DNA of 64,000 nucleotides from Streptomyces sp. Tue6028 (GCF_002300165.1 NZ_MLCE01000034.1:1-64000); one strand, 5' to 3'. Shown: positions 49,466 to 57,980, numbered from the stretch's first letter. Notes: generated by a model from the letters alone, not told the origin. A program made the numbers and translations.

Positions 49466-50862
49466 GCGCCGGACTGGAGTCGGTGGGGATCGAGGCGATA
49501 GCCGACCGGACCCGCGTCAAGGAGGCCCGCGCGGACCTGATCCGCGCCCGTCGCGAGGCGCTCGGTGAGCACACCGGGGCCGATGTCGTCCCGATCCGTG
49601 CCGGAGTCGACGTCGCGGCGGGCGGTGCGGCCGACGACGCAGCGGGCGACGGCGGACGCGGGGCCGTCCGGCGGCCCGGAGTCCCGGCCGCCGTCCGCGC
49701 CCGCCTCGGCTCCCCCTGGATACGCACGCACCTCGGCACGGCGGCCGGAGTCGTCATCCTCGCCGTGCTGCTCTGGCGGCTCGGGACCGGCGTCTTCCTG
49801 GACGGACTGCGGCGGATCGACGCGACGACGCTGCTCGTCGCGCTCGGAATAGGCCTGCTCACCACGGTGTTGAGCGCCTGGCGCTGGTCCGTGGTGGCAC
49901 GCGCGCTGCGCATCCGGCTGCCGCTGGGCGCGGCCGTCGCCGACTACTACCGCGCCCTGTTCCTGAACGCGGCGCTGCCCGGCGGAGTCCTCGGCGACGT
50001 GCACCGCGCCGTACGGCACGGGCAGAGCGCCGGGGACATCGGCCGCGGCGTGCGGGCGGTCGTCCTCGAACGGACCGCCGGACAGCTGGTACTGGTGGCC
50101 GTGGGAGCCGCGGTGCTGGCCACGCAGCCGTCACCCGTCCTGACGCAGACCCGACGGCTGGCACTGCTCCTGGCGATCGTCTCCGTGTGCGGTGCGGTGA
50201 CCGTCGGCATCGTGCGCAGGCGCCGGGCGGCCGGTCGCACCGAGCGGTTCCGGGCCGCCCGCGCGGCCCTGACGGAGGCGCGGGGCGCCCTGCTCGCCCG
50301 GGGAAGCTGGCCCGGCGTACTACTCTCGTCCCTCGCCGTCCTCGCCGGGCACGTGGCCCTGTTCGTGGTGGCCGCCCGGGTCGCCGGATCCGGGGCGTCC
50401 ACCGTCCGGCTGGTGCCGCTGGCGCTGCTGGCCCTGCTCGCCATGGGACTGCCGCTGAACGTCGGCGGCTGGGGTCCCAGGGAAGGCGTGACCGCGTGGG
50501 CGTTCGGCGCCGCCGGGCTCGGCGCGAGCATGGGCCTGACCGTCGCCGTGGTCTACGGGGTGCTCAGCTTCGCGGCGAGCCTGCCGGGCCTCGTCGTCCT
50601 GGTCGTCCGGTGGGCCGCCGCCCTCCGGCGCCCCCGGGAGGAGAGCGCAGGAGGGCGCGACCGATGCCGACGATCAACCACCGCTCAGGGCCCGTCGACC
50701 GCCGAGGTCCCGTCCGCCGGAGCCTGTTCGCCGAAGGACGCCGTCGGCGAGGTCAGCAGCGAGAAATACGCTCCGAACGCGTCGGTCAGCGCGGCCAGTA
50801 TTTCCTTCCCCTTCTCGGCGGAAGCCAGCGAAGGCCGGCCGATGACACCGGAATCGGTATAG
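49462..50862 (+). CDS. Lysylphosphatidylglycerol synthase/UPF0104-type membrane protein (flippase-like)
   Basis: This 466-residue polytopic membrane protein has a cytoplasmic N-terminus (about 1-90) and then about 7-8 helices with the family segment FLNAALPGGVLGDVHRAVRHGQSAGDIGRGVRAVVLERTAGQLVL (about 170-215) and LNVGGWGPREGVTAWAFGAAGLG (about 332-355). This PF03706-type domain occurs in lipid flippases and in glycolipid pathways. The tail (about 395-466) is Ser/Ala-rich and is read through the 3' end of the opposing creatininase gene: the last 178 bp are used on both strands. GTG overlaps the methyltransferase stop. Confidence 0.82.
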   Translation: MSAGLESVGIEAIADRTRVKEARADLIRARREALGEHTGADVVPIRAGVDVAAGGAADDAAGDGGRGAVRRPGVPAAVRARLGSPWIRTHLGTAAGVVILAVLLWRLGTGVFLDGLRRIDATTLLVALGIGLLTTVLSAWRWSVVARALRIRLPLGAAVADYYRALFLNAALPGGVLGDVHRAVRHGQSAGDIGRGVRAVVLERTAGQLVLVAVGAAVLATQPSPVLTQTRRLALLLAIVSVCGAVTVGIVRRRRAAGRTERFRAARAALTEARGALLARGSWPGVLLSSLAVLAGHVALFVVAARVAGSGASTVRLVPLALLALLAMGLPLNVGGWGPREGVTAWAFGAAGLGASMGLTVAVVYGVLSFAASLPGLVVLVVRWAAALRRPREESAGGRDRCRRSTTAQGPSTAEVPSAGACSPKDAVGEVSSEKYAPNASVSAASISFPFSAEASEGRPMTPESV

Positions 50863-51494
50863 GCGGACATCCCGAGGGTGAGCAGATGCCGCCGGTCGTC
50901 CGCGAGGAAATCCGAGGATTCGTAACCGTCCCCCACGCATTCCGGATGGGCGTGCAGCAGAATGGAGGTCTCGATTTCTCCCGCGTGCATGTCGCTGAGC
51001 AACGAGGTCTGCACACCGGCCCGTTCACGGGCGGCCTCCCAGTCCTCCACGGCCGGGAAAAGGGCCATGCGGGTACCGGTGCCGGCGGATTCCTGGACGA
51101 CATTGCCGAGGACGTAGTTCCCGCCGTGTCCATTGACCAGTACCAGGGTGTCGACGCCCGAACGGCGCAGCGAGTCGGCGATGTCCCGGACCATCGCGTG
51201 CAGGGTGACCGCGGAGATGCTGACGGTCCCCGGCCAGGCGGAGTGCTCGTGCGAGCAGGAGATCGTCACCGGAGGAAGGAGATGGACCGGAAAGGCGGCG
51301 GCAATCTCCCGCGCCACGGCGCACGCGACGAGGGTGTCGGTGGCCAACGGCAGGAACCGGCCGTGCTGTTCGAAGCTGCCGACGGGAAGAACGGCGACCT
51401 GACGGGTGACACCGGCCCCCCGTTCCTTCACGTCCTGGGTGGTGTCCAGCGGCAACAGACCGGATACCGTCGAGCGCGTTCCCGAACCACTCAT
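50685..51494 (-). CDS. Creatininase-family amidohydrolase, candidate FAPy deformylase
   Basis: This 269-residue metal-dependent amidohydrolase has VLPVGSFEQHGRFLPLATDT (about 35-54; E, H and D as metal ligands), SCSHEHSAWPGTVSI (about 80) and VLVNGHGGNYVLGN (about 119-132), followed by HAGEIETSILLHAHPE (about 170). The family includes creatininase, MftE and the archaeal ArfB that removes formate from FAPy nucleotide. Directly divergent from a GTP cyclohydrolase II homologue of the FAPy-forming type (39 bp between starts), so deformylation of FAPy is the preferred inference. The N-terminal 25 residues are extra. Confidence 0.82.
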   Translation of the reverse strand: MSGSGTRSTVSGLLPLDTTQDVKERGAGVTRQVAVLPVGSFEQHGRFLPLATDTLVACAVAREIAAAFPVHLLPPVTISCSHEHSAWPGTVSISAVTLHAMVRDIADSLRRSGVDTLVLVNGHGGNYVLGNVVQESAGTGTRMALFPAVEDWEAARERAGVQTSLLSDMHAGEIETSILLHAHPECVGDGYESSDFLADDRRHLLTLGMSAYTDSGVIGRPSLASAEKGKEILAALTDAFGAYFSLLTSPTASFGEQAPADGTSAVDGP

Positions 51495-51533
51495 ATTTCC
51501 ACGGCCCTTTCGACTCTGCTTAGGAACCAGATC

Positions 51534-52241
51534 ATGACAGACAACTTTGGCGTACTCGACGGGAATGCCCCTCTCTCAGGTGTCGAACGAGCCGTGATCG
51601 CCCCGTTGCCCACCAAGTACGGCGATTTCCATGCCGTCGGCTACTTCGACCACGACCGCGGTGAAGAACAAGTCGCCCTCGTGTACGGGGACTTGGCCTC
51701 CTTGAAGAAAGGGGACGTGCTGACGCGGCTCCACTCGGAGTGCCTGACCGGAGACGCCTTCGGGTCCACCCACTGCGAGTGCGGCCCTCAACTCGGCGCC
51801 GCGCTGCGCGCGATCGTCGCCGAGGGCCGCGGCGTCCTCGTCTATCTGCGCGGCCACGAGGGGCGCGGGATAGGCCTGATCGGCAAACTCCGTGCGATGA
51901 AGCTCCAGGCCGAGGGGCTGGACACCGTCGAGGCGAACCTCGCCCTCGGCTTCCCCGTGGACGCCCGCGACTACCGGGTGGCGGCGGACATCCTGCACGA
52001 CCTAGGCGTGCGCTCGGTGCGCCTGCTGTCGAACAACCCCCGCAAGCGGGAGGCCCTGGTGCGGCACGGCATCAAGGTCGCCGAGCAGGTCCCCCTGCTG
52101 ATCCCGCCGTGCGAGGAGAACCTCGCCTATCTGCTGACCAAGCGGGAGCGCCTCGACCACTACCTGCCCCACCTGGACGGGGACGGCTGGGCGGACGCGA
52201 TCTTTTGCGGATCGGCGAAGACGGTTATCACTGAGGAATGA
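51534..52241 (+). CDS. GTP cyclohydrolase II homologue with Tyr-to-Met switch (FAPy-forming type)
   Basis: This 235-residue RibA-fold enzyme retains the zinc ligands (C70, C81, C83 in RLHSECLTGDAFGSTHCECG), the RGHEGRGIGL GTP loop (about 106-115) and LGFPVDARDY. The position equivalent to E. coli Tyr105, in KIRAYALQ, is Met122 (KLRAMKLQ). In S. coelicolor a paralogue with this Met releases the formamidopyrimidine FAPy instead of the riboflavin precursor (published work, from memory). The start follows TAGGAACC. It is not linked to other riboflavin genes but to a creatininase and glycosyl/methyl transferases. Confidence 0.9.
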   Translation: MTDNFGVLDGNAPLSGVERAVIAPLPTKYGDFHAVGYFDHDRGEEQVALVYGDLASLKKGDVLTRLHSECLTGDAFGSTHCECGPQLGAALRAIVAEGRGVLVYLRGHEGRGIGLIGKLRAMKLQAEGLDTVEANLALGFPVDARDYRVAADILHDLGVRSVRLLSNNPRKREALVRHGIKVAEQVPLLIPPCEENLAYLLTKRERLDHYLPHLDGDGWADAIFCGSAKTVITEE

Positions 52242-53242
52242 CCGAACACGCCGAGGACGACGTCGACGAGGCGGGCCCGCTGTATCTGTCCCGTGCGCGG
52301 GTGACCCGACTGCTGGACCCCGGCGCGGCGATCGCCTCGCAGCGGGCTGCCTTCACCGCGCTCGGTGACGGCACCGCGGAGCTGCCCGGCAAGATCATGC
52401 ACCCCAGCCGCTTCGACGACAGCGTCGTCTTCGCGTATCTGGCGCGACTGTCCGCCGACACGGGGGCGGTCGCCAAGATCGGCAGCGTCAACCCGGGCAA
52501 CGCGGCGGCCGGACGGCCCACCGTGCACGCGGTGATCACCGTGCTCGACCCGGTCACAGGTCAGCTCGTCGCCGTCATGGACGGCACCGCGGTGACGACG
52601 CTGCGCACCGCCGCGGCCTCCGCCGTCGCCTTCGACGTGCTCGCCCACCGCGACGCCACGGAGCTCGGGATCCTCGGCTCGGGCACCCAGGCCCTCGCCC
52701 ACGCCCGGGCCGTCGCGCAGGTGCGGGACCTGCGGTCCGTACGGCTGTGGAGTCCGCACCCGGGCCGCCGGGAGGCCGCCGCCCGGCGCCTCGCGGCCGA
52801 GCTGGGCATCCTCGTCGAGGCCGTCGACTCGGCCGAGGAGGCCGTGGCGGGGCCGCCGATGGTGGCGGCCTGCACCCTCAGCGCCACGCCGGTCGTGCGG
52901 GGGGCACGGCTGGCGGCCGGCTGCACGGTCGTCAGCGTCGGGTCCTTCGAACCCACCCGCAGCGAGGTCGACGCGGACGTGCTGCGACGGGCCGCCGCGG
53001 TCGTCGTCGACGATCCCGGCACCGCGGCGGAACACGCCGGGCCGGTGGTCGGGGCGCTGCGGGAGGGGTGGCTCGACCGCGAGGACCTGATCCCGCTCGG
53101 CGCCGTCCTCACCGGCCGGCGGACGGCACGCACCCGGCGCGACGACATCCTCTTCTACAACAGCGTCGGACTCGGCGTCCAGGACGCCGCGGCGGCCTGG
53201 GCCGTGATCGAGGCGGCCCGGGCCCACGGGGCACGGCCGTGA
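52238..53242 (+). CDS. Ornithine cyclodeaminase/mu-crystallin family protein
   Basis: This 334-residue NAD(P)-dependent enzyme has the family segments GDGTAELPGKIMHPSRFDDSVV (about 47), AVAKIGSVNPGNAAAGRPTVHAVITVLDPVTGQLVAVMDGTAVTTLRTAAASAVA (about 76-130) and the Rossmann loop LGILGSGTQALAHARA (about 145). Family reactions include ornithine cyclisation to proline, alanine dehydrogenation and reduction of cyclic imines. It overlaps the cyclohydrolase stop by 4 bp and is coupled to the flavin oxidase gene that follows, so the two probably act on one amino acid or imine in turn. Confidence 0.87.
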   Translation: MTEHAEDDVDEAGPLYLSRARVTRLLDPGAAIASQRAAFTALGDGTAELPGKIMHPSRFDDSVVFAYLARLSADTGAVAKIGSVNPGNAAAGRPTVHAVITVLDPVTGQLVAVMDGTAVTTLRTAAASAVAFDVLAHRDATELGILGSGTQALAHARAVAQVRDLRSVRLWSPHPGRREAAARRLAAELGILVEAVDSAEEAVAGPPMVAACTLSATPVVRGARLAAGCTVVSVGSFEPTRSEVDADVLRRAAAVVVDDPGTAAEHAGPVVGALREGWLDREDLIPLGAVLTGRRTARTRRDDILFYNSVGLGVQDAAAAWAVIEAARAHGARP

Positions 53243-54384
53243 ACCGGACCGCGCGCGTGGTCGTCGTCGGGGGCGGCGTGATCGGCACGAGCATCGCCTA
53301 CCACCTGGCCCGCGCCGGGGTGCCGGACGTGGTGCTCGTGGAGCGCGACGAACTCGCCTCCGGGTCGACCTCGCGCGCGGCCGGCGGGGTGCGGGCGCAG
53401 TTCTCCGACGAGCTCAACATCCAGCTCGGCGCCCGCAGTCTGGAGGCGTTCGCCCGCTTCGCCGAGGAACCGGGCCACGACATCGGACTGCACCGCGTCG
53501 GCTATCTGTTCCTGCTCTCCGCGCCCGATGAGGTGGAGGCGTTCCGGGCCGGGGTGCGGCTGCAGAACGCGCTCGGCGTGCCCAGCAGGATGATCGACCC
53601 GGCGGAGGCGCGCCGACTGTCCCCGCTGATCAGTACCGAGGGGCTGCTGGCCGCGGCCTTCTCGCCGGACGACGGGCACTGCACACCCGAGGCGGTGGTC
53701 CAGGGGTACGCGGCCGGGGCCCGCCGCCACGGCGCGACCCTGCTGCGGCACTGCGAGGTCACCGGCATCGAGACGCACGGCGACAGCGTCACCGCCGTGG
53801 TCACCGACCTCGGACGGATCGCCACCGACACGGTGGTGTGCGCCGCGGGCGCCTGGTCACGGGGCATCGGCGCGATGGCCGGCGTGGATCTCCCGGTCGA
53901 ACCGCTGCGCCGTCAGATCGCCGTCACCGAACCCGTCCCCGGCCTGCCTCCCGGCCTGCCCATGACCATCGACTTCACCAGCAGTCTCTACTTCCACGCG
54001 GAGGGCCCCGGCCTCCTCCTCGGCATGTCCGACCCGGACGAGACGCCCGGCTTCTCGACCCGGACGCACGACCGCTGGATCCCCCGCCTGTACGAGGCCA
54101 TGCGGCACCGGGCTCCGGCCCTGCTCGACCTGCGCAGGACGGGCGGCTGGGCGGGCCTGTACGAGGTCACGCCGGACCACAACGCCCTGATCGGCGAGGC
54201 ACGTTCCCTCTCCCGCTTCCTGTACGCGACCGGGTTCTCGGGTCACGGCTTCCTTCAGGGGCCCGCCGTCGGCGAGGTCGTCCGCGACCTGTACCTGGGC
54301 CGTGCCCCCTTCGTCGACGTCGGTCCGCTGAGCGCCGACCGATTCGCCGCGGACGCCCCGCGCCACGAGGTCAACGTCGTCTGA
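53239..54384 (+). CDS. FAD-dependent amino acid oxidase family protein (DAO type)
   Basis: This 381-residue FAD oxidoreductase has the dinucleotide loop VVVVGGGVIGTSIAYHLARAG (about 7-27), RDELASGSTSRAAGGVRAQFS (about 36-56) and the C-terminal GWAGLYEVTPDHNALIGE...TGFSGHGFLQGPAVGEVV (about 305-350) of the D-amino acid/sarcosine/proline oxidase group. GTG overlaps the cyclodeaminase stop. Together with it, interconversion of an amino acid and an imine is likely. The substrate is not evident. It closes the plus-strand cluster. Confidence 0.88.
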   Translation: MNRTARVVVVGGGVIGTSIAYHLARAGVPDVVLVERDELASGSTSRAAGGVRAQFSDELNIQLGARSLEAFARFAEEPGHDIGLHRVGYLFLLSAPDEVEAFRAGVRLQNALGVPSRMIDPAEARRLSPLISTEGLLAAAFSPDDGHCTPEAVVQGYAAGARRHGATLLRHCEVTGIETHGDSVTAVVTDLGRIATDTVVCAAGAWSRGIGAMAGVDLPVEPLRRQIAVTEPVPGLPPGLPMTIDFTSSLYFHAEGPGLLLGMSDPDETPGFSTRTHDRWIPRLYEAMRHRAPALLDLRRTGGWAGLYEVTPDHNALIGEARSLSRFLYATGFSGHGFLQGPAVGEVVRDLYLGRAPFVDVGPLSADRFAADAPRHEVNVV

Positions 54385-54430
54385 CCGTGCCGCCACAAGG
54401 GACGCTCGGCATGGCCGTGCGGACCATGTG

Positions 54431-55657
54431 TCAGTCCAGGACCGCCTCGTGCACGAGCCGCTTCAGCTCGGGGAACACCGGGTTCGAGCCCGCCGGGCGG
54501 ACCTGGCTCAGGAACTGCACGGTCAGGTCGCGGCGCGGGTCCACCCAGAACGTCGTGGTGGCCACCCCGCTCCAGCCGAACGCGCCCTCGGAGGACGGGG
54601 ACCGGGTGATCCCGGGGTCCACCACGACCGAGACGCCGAGCCCGAACCCGAGGCCCGCGTTGCCGGGTTCCTGATGGACCGGGGTGCCGAAGGCGCGTCG
54701 GTCGGCGTTGCCCGGCAGGTGGTTGGAGACCATCAGGTCCACGGTCCCGGGGGCGAGCAGCCGTACTCCGTCGAGTTCGCCGCGGCGGCGCAGCATCTCC
54801 ATGAAGCGGTGGTAGTCGTGCGCCGTGGCGACCAGGCCGCCGCTGCCGGACAGGAAGCGGGGCCGGCCGCGCAGCGGGAGGCCGGGGACCGGTGTGATCC
54901 CTCCGTCGCCGTCCTCCCCGTAGAGCTGGGCGAGCCGGCCGGACTGCTCGTCCGTGACCTGGAAGCCCGTGTCCGTCATCCCGAGCGGGCGGAAGATCCG
55001 TTCGGCGAGGTAGGTGTCGAGGCCGACACCGGACACCACCTCGACGACGCGGCCGACGACATTGGTGGCCACCGAGTAGTTCCACCGGGTGCCCGGCTCG
55101 AACTGGAGCGGCAGCCCGGCGTACACCTCGACGGTCTCGGCCAGGTCCGCGCCGGGCGGCACCGAGGGGGTCAGTCCGGCGTCCCGGTAGAGCGCGTCGA
55201 CGGGGTGGGCGTGGTAGAAGCCGAAGGTCAGTCCGGCGGTGTGGGTCAGCAGATGGCGCAGCAGCACGGGTTGTCGTGCGGGGCGGGTCCGGGTGCCGGG
55301 CCCGGACCCGTCGACGTGCACCCGCATGTCGGCGAAGGACGGGACGAAGTCCGCCACCGGGTCGTCGAGACGGAGACGCCCTTCGTCCAGGAGCATCAGC
55401 GCGGCCACCGTCGTGACCGGCTTGGTCATGGAGTAGATCCGCCACAGGGTGTCGTCCTCCACCGCAAGCCCTGCCTCACGGTCGCGCAGGCCGTACGTGG
55501 CGAGGTGGGCGACGCGGCCGTGCCGGGCCAGTGCCACGAGACAGCCGGGCAGCCGGCCCTCGTCGACCAGCCCCGCGAAGTGCCCGTCGAGGCGGTCCAG
55601 CGCCTTGCGGTCGAGTCCGGCCTCGCCCGGCTCGACCTCCTGTCGCAGGTGTCCCAT
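54431..55657 (-). CDS. Serine hydrolase, class C beta-lactamase/EstB-type
   Basis: This 408-residue serine hydrolase has the SxxK nucleophile motif in YSMTKPVTTV (about 75-84), the Tyr motif in WNYSVATNVVG (about 193) and GWSGVATTTFWVDP near 362, where beta-lactamases have KTG; this pattern fits EstB-type esterases more than true beta-lactamases. No signal peptide is present, so it acts in the cytoplasm. It follows the MFS gene by 30 bp as the last gene of a TetR-MFS-hydrolase operon. It could inactivate or process the compound the pump exports. Confidence 0.86.
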   Translation of the reverse strand: MGHLRQEVEPGEAGLDRKALDRLDGHFAGLVDEGRLPGCLVALARHGRVAHLATYGLRDREAGLAVEDDTLWRIYSMTKPVTTVAALMLLDEGRLRLDDPVADFVPSFADMRVHVDGSGPGTRTRPARQPVLLRHLLTHTAGLTFGFYHAHPVDALYRDAGLTPSVPPGADLAETVEVYAGLPLQFEPGTRWNYSVATNVVGRVVEVVSGVGLDTYLAERIFRPLGMTDTGFQVTDEQSGRLAQLYGEDGDGGITPVPGLPLRGRPRFLSGSGGLVATAHDYHRFMEMLRRRGELDGVRLLAPGTVDLMVSNHLPGNADRRAFGTPVHQEPGNAGLGFGLGVSVVVDPGITRSPSSEGAFGWSGVATTTFWVDPRRDLTVQFLSQVRPAGSNPVFPELKRLVHEAVLD

Positions 55658-55687
55658 GGTTCCCCTCCGCGCCGCGGCTGTTGGCGT

Positions 55688-57106
55688 TCATGATCTCGTA
55701 CGCACCGGTGGAACGTGCTGCCCGCGCCGACCCCGATCGGCGGTCGTGTCCCTCTTGTGCTCCGGAAACCGCAGGGCCAGCGGCACGCCGACGGCGGACA
55801 CCGCGGCGAGCACGGTCAGCGGTGGACCCGTTTCGACCCCGGTGCCGAGCGTCATCAGCGTGGCCGCCGTCGCGACCCCGAAGATGGGACCTATGTTCAT
55901 CGCCGTCTGCTGGAGCCCGCCCGCCACGCCCGCCGCCTCGGCCGGGGCGTGTCGCACGACGACCTCCGTGGCGGTGACCATCACGGTGGCGAAGCCGGCT
56001 CCGAGCAGCAGGAAGCCGCCCCCGACGGTCAGGGCCGTCGACCGCTCGTCGAGCCGGGACAGCAGCAGGACTCCGAGGGTGAGCGCGCCCGTGCCGGCGA
56101 CGGCCGTCCGGCGGGGACCGAGGCGGCGCGCGAGCACCGCGGCGACGGGGGCGCCGGCCACCATCGCCACGGCGCCCGGCAGCGCCCGCAGACTGGTCTC
56201 CAACGGGTCGAGACCCAGGGTGCGTTGAAGGAAGTAGCTGCCGACGAAGAGCGAACCGAGCATCGCCGCCGAGGCTGCGACCAGCAGGCCGAGTGCCGGG
56301 CCGACGGCCGACGGACCGAGGACACCGGGCGGCAGCAGCGGGTGTGTGGCGCGGCGTTCATGGCGTACGAACCCGACTGTCGCCGCTACGCACACGACGG
56401 TGGCGAGCGCGGTCGCGGCCGGCCGGGCCGTCCCCGGAAACCCGGTCAGCGTGTGCACCAGCGCCACCAGGGCCACCGCGAGCAGGCAGGCGCCCGGCAC
56501 GTCCAGACCGCCGGCCGGCGTGGTGTCGTCGCGCCGGGCCGGGGCGCGGACGGCGAGCGCCGCGACGGCCGTCGCGAGCGCGGGCAGCACGTTCAGGAAG
56601 AAGACCGCCCGCCACCCGAGCTGGGTGACCAGCGCCCCGCCGACGAGGGGACCGGCGGCCGCGGACAGACCGATGGCGCTCGTCCGCAGCGCGATGGGCA
56701 TGCCCAGCCGGTCCGGGGGATACGCGGCCCGCAGCATCCCGAGCGTGGCCGGCTGGAGCAGGGCCCCGAACACACCCTGAACGACCCGCAGTGCGATCAC
56801 CCAGCCGATGCCGGGTGCGGCACCGATGCCCGCCGACGTGGCGCCGAAGCCCAGGACGCCGACGGCGAAGACCCGTTGGTGGCCGTAACGGTCCCCGACG
56901 CGTCCCGCGAGTACGAGCAGTCCGGCCACCGCGATGAGGTAACCGGTGCTGGTCCACTGGGCCTCTGCGAACGAGGCGTGCAGGTCGCGCTGGAGCGCGG
57001 GCTGCGCGACGGTCAGCACGGTGCCGTCCAGCGCGACGATCACGGCGCCGACCACACTGGCGGCGAGCATGAGCCGTCGACGGCCCGGTGACACGGACGG
57101 GTTCAC
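55688..57106 (-). CDS. MFS transporter, DHA2-type exporter
   Basis: This 472-residue, about 14-helix exporter has VNPSVSPGRRRLMLAASVVGAVIVALDGTVLTVAQPAL at its start (motif D1 LDGTVLTVAQPAL near 28), GRVGDRYGHQRVF (motif A, about 78) and GPLVGGALVTQLGWRAVFFLNV (motif C). The GTG at 57106 overlaps the tetR stop (GTGA), so the longer frame through tetR was rejected. Translational coupling to its regulator implies self-limiting export of an inducer. Confidence 0.88.
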   Translation of the reverse strand: MNPSVSPGRRRLMLAASVVGAVIVALDGTVLTVAQPALQRDLHASFAEAQWTSTGYLIAVAGLLVLAGRVGDRYGHQRVFAVGVLGFGATSAGIGAAPGIGWVIALRVVQGVFGALLQPATLGMLRAAYPPDRLGMPIALRTSAIGLSAAAGPLVGGALVTQLGWRAVFFLNVLPALATAVAALAVRAPARRDDTTPAGGLDVPGACLLAVALVALVHTLTGFPGTARPAATALATVVCVAATVGFVRHERRATHPLLPPGVLGPSAVGPALGLLVAASAAMLGSLFVGSYFLQRTLGLDPLETSLRALPGAVAMVAGAPVAAVLARRLGPRRTAVAGTGALTLGVLLLSRLDERSTALTVGGGFLLLGAGFATVMVTATEVVVRHAPAEAAGVAGGLQQTAMNIGPIFGVATAATLMTLGTGVETGPPLTVLAAVSAVGVPLALRFPEHKRDTTADRGRRGQHVPPVRTRS

Positions 57107-57810
57107 GCGCCCTCCTTCCCGAGGCGGCCGCCCGGATCCTCCGGGCCGAGGTGGGCGTCCGGCCCCTCCGGGCTCCGGCGGCTGCCCGGATCGCCCGAGC
57201 TCACCGGGGCGTGCGGATCCTCCGGCCCCAGGTGGGCGTCCAGTGCCGCCCGCAGCAGGGGCGCGAAGTCGTCCGCACCGGTGGTGAGTCGGAGGCTGCC
57301 CCAGCCCCACAGCTGGGCGATGCCGTGCAGGTTCGCCCACAGCGCGCCCGCGACGACGGGAGCGTCGGCTCCCGGGCGGGCCCGCGCGACCAGGTCCACC
57401 AGCGTGGCGAACATCGGCAGGCTCGTCTCCCTGAGCCCCAGTCGGTTGCTCTCCAGCAGGTCGTGACGGAACATCAGCTCGTACATCCCGCGCCGGGTCA
57501 GTGCGAAGTCGAGGTAGACCCCGGCGAGCGTGGCCAGCAGGGCCCGGGGGTGCGCACCGGCGCCGACCGCCGCCTCCGGGGAGCCCACGGCCGCCGTCGC
57601 GCGGGCCTGCAGATCGGCGAAGCCACGGCGGGCGATGGCGGACAGCAGTTCCAGATGGGTCGGGAAGTAGCGGCGGGGAGCGCCGTGCGAGACGCCCGCC
57701 CGCCGGGCGATCTCGCGCAGGGACAGTGCCTGCGCCCCCTCCTCGGCGACGAGGTCGACGCCGGCCTCGATCAGCCGCTCACGCAGTCCGGTGGTCTCGT
57801 GCTCGCTCAT
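57103..57810 (-). CDS. TetR-family transcriptional regulator (operon repressor)
   Basis: This 235-residue repressor has its helix-turn-helix at about 10-50 (LRERLIEAGVDLVAEEGAQALSLREIARRAGVSHGAPRRYFPTHLEL), a TetR_C-like domain, and a C-terminal tail with a Pro/Gly/Asp repeat (AHLGPEDP twice). The ATG at 57810 was chosen; a GTG two codons upstream is in frame. No clear Shine-Dalgarno is seen and the start overlaps a 13-bp palindrome, so leaderless autoregulated expression is possible. It heads the MFS-hydrolase operon and is divergent from a split-barrel flavin/F420 protein. Confidence 0.88.
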   Translation of the reverse strand: MSEHETTGLRERLIEAGVDLVAEEGAQALSLREIARRAGVSHGAPRRYFPTHLELLSAIARRGFADLQARATAAVGSPEAAVGAGAHPRALLATLAGVYLDFALTRRGMYELMFRHDLLESNRLGLRETSLPMFATLVDLVARARPGADAPVVAGALWANLHGIAQLWGWGSLRLTTGADDFAPLLRAALDAHLGPEDPHAPVSSGDPGSRRSPEGPDAHLGPEDPGGRLGKEGA

Positions 57811-57857
57811 AGACACTGTCTACCATCCGTGCGTAGACAGTGTCTACGCACGGATGG
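57810..57857. promoter_or_regulatory. Twin TetR operators, including a 35-bp perfect palindrome
   Basis: O1 is TAGACA-C-TGTCTA (57810-57822), overlapping the tetR start. O2 has the core GTAGACA-G-TGTCTAC (57833-57847), extended to perfect arms of 17 bp each (57823-57839 and 57841-57857). The shared TAGACA/TGTCTA core in both argues for one regulator binding twice, most likely the adjacent TetR, which would cover both divergent promoters. Confidence 0.88.
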
Positions 57858-57980
57858 GGGCCGGAAGGAGTGCCGAGTGCGGGTCGCCTGGGCGCGCGGA
57901 GTGGCCGGCGCCCGGGTTCACGGCGGACGCGGGCGGCCTCGGACCGGAATGCCGGACGTGGGCGGGGCGTTGATCAGTGC

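Noticed and set aside
54431..55657. True class C beta-lactamase (antibiotic resistance gene)
   Set aside because: No signal peptide is present and the KTG triad is replaced by WSG; the pattern fits EstB-like esterases.
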